Positions 63,751-64,000 of a DNA stretch of 64,000 nucleotides are shown here, in pieces. Where the stretch lies: the NCBI GenBank assembly GCA_002482505.1, contig DLGD01000016.1:62001-126000 (forward strand). The letters are read 5' to 3'. This stretch comes from Christensenella sp. UBA7703. Its GTDB lineage: Bacteria; Bacillota; Clostridia; Christensenellales; CAG-138. The position numbers and the translations under genes were made by a program. Numbering within the stretch: the stretch's first letter is position 1; each line of letters starts with the position of its first letter. Under the pieces are notes generated by a model. That model did no database searches, was not told the DNA's origin, and saw nothing but the letters and a program-made list of their open reading frames with translations.

Positions 63751-63779
63751 AGGATAGCATATCCGCTAAAAATTGTAAA
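63751..63779 (-). promoter_or_regulatory. Promoter of rpsO
   Basis: On the minus strand TTTACA and TATCCT are separated by 17 bases, about 95 bases upstream of the rpsO start, after the ribF stop. Confidence 0.6.
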
Positions 63780-63826
63780 CAACCGCGATTTTATTTTTCT
63801 CGGCTTGTCTATTCGTAGTAATCTCT

Positions 63827-64000
63827 CTATGCGTCTCTCAGCGCGGCGGCCGCTTCCACATCCAGGCGAATCTGTTCCTTCAGTTCGTCCAGCGTCTCAA
63901 ACATCGCCTCCGGGCGAAGCTGTTTGCGAAACGCGATCGTGAGCTGCTGGCCATAGATATCCGCGTTGAAATCGATCAGGTGCGTTTCAATCGTGAGTTT
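63827..64000 (-). CDS. ribF: Riboflavin kinase/FAD synthetase RibF (C-terminal end only)
   Basis: The last 57 codons of a gene entering from the right edge. The peptide reads KLTIETHLIDFNADIYGQ, then LTIAFRKQLRPEAMFETLDELKEQI, ending in TAG at 63827. ETHLIDFNADIYG and the RPEAMFETLDELKEQI helix are the characteristic end of the riboflavin kinase domain. Its place before rpsO-pnp fits ribF. Confidence 0.93.
   Translation of the reverse strand, partial: KLTIETHLIDFNADIYGQQLTIAFRKQLRPEAMFETLDELKEQIRLDVEAAAALRDA

Overview
The window reads as one contiguous piece of chromosome from a GC-rich, anaerobe-type Firmicute of the class Clostridia. The evidence is the gene content and order: rnc-smc-ftsY-ylxM-ffh-rpsP-khpA-rimM-trmD-rplS-rbgA-rnhB-yraN; yceD-rpmF-plsX-acpP; sepF with a DivIVA-domain gene; ribF-rpsO-pnp; hslVU-trmFO-topA-dprA; RNase J; YlbF; folate-dependent TrmFO; SigA next to DnaG. 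There are strong AGGAGG-type ribosome binding sites and frequent GTG or TTG starts. Species cannot be named from sequence alone. No insertion sequence, prophage, CRISPR array, rRNA or clear tRNA gene was seen.

Layout. 1-3.9 kb (minus): rimI (runs off the left edge), tsaB, tsaE, tgt, queA, a tRNA-modification block. 4.1-10.6 kb (plus): pstS-pstC-pstA-pstB-phoU-phoB-phoR, a complete phosphate uptake and sensing operon whose PstS is circularly permuted. 10.9-13.1 kb (plus): a two-gene unit of a Ddl-like ATP-grasp ligase and a lysine 2,3-aminomutase-type radical SAM enzyme, closed by a bidirectional terminator. From there to the right edge almost everything is on the minus strand: a GNAT with a membrane tail and a small P-loop kinase; rpoD-dnaG-dgt; a zinc-ribbon protein; efp-pepP; mltG, ylbF, RNase J; an SleB-like lipoprotein; hslVU; trmFO; topA; dprA-comM; a GtrA protein with a giant double GT-C glycosyltransferase; yraN-rnhB-rbgA; rplS; an EamA transporter; trmD-rimM-khpA-rpsP; ffh-ylxM-ftsY-smc-rnc; acpP; plsX; rpmF-yceD; a YgiQ-type radical SAM protein; DivIVA-domain gene; sepF; yggS with an HlyD-like gene and a dUTPase-like gene; an M16 peptidase; pnp; rpsO; and the end of ribF.

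How the genes work together. Most are housekeeping: ribosome and tRNA maturation, protein targeting (Ffh/FtsY), chromosome handling (SMC, TopA, DnaG, SigA), lipid precursor supply (PlsX/ACP), division (SepF, DivIVA domain), RNA decay (RNase J, PNPase, RNase III). Sigma-A promoters with 16-18 bp spacers can be read directly before queA, the ATP-grasp gene, topA, rplS, rpsP, ylxM, acpP, plsX, yceD and rpsO, and hairpin-plus-U terminators separate several units, so the transcription map is unusually legible.

Most unusual points: the domain order of PstS; the Ddl-like/KamA pair; two separate cases (pepP and ffh) where the last codons of a gene are repeated just downstream of its own stop; the 1277-residue double GT-C protein with an N-terminal extracellular domain; and a paired-hairpin element between dprA and topA.
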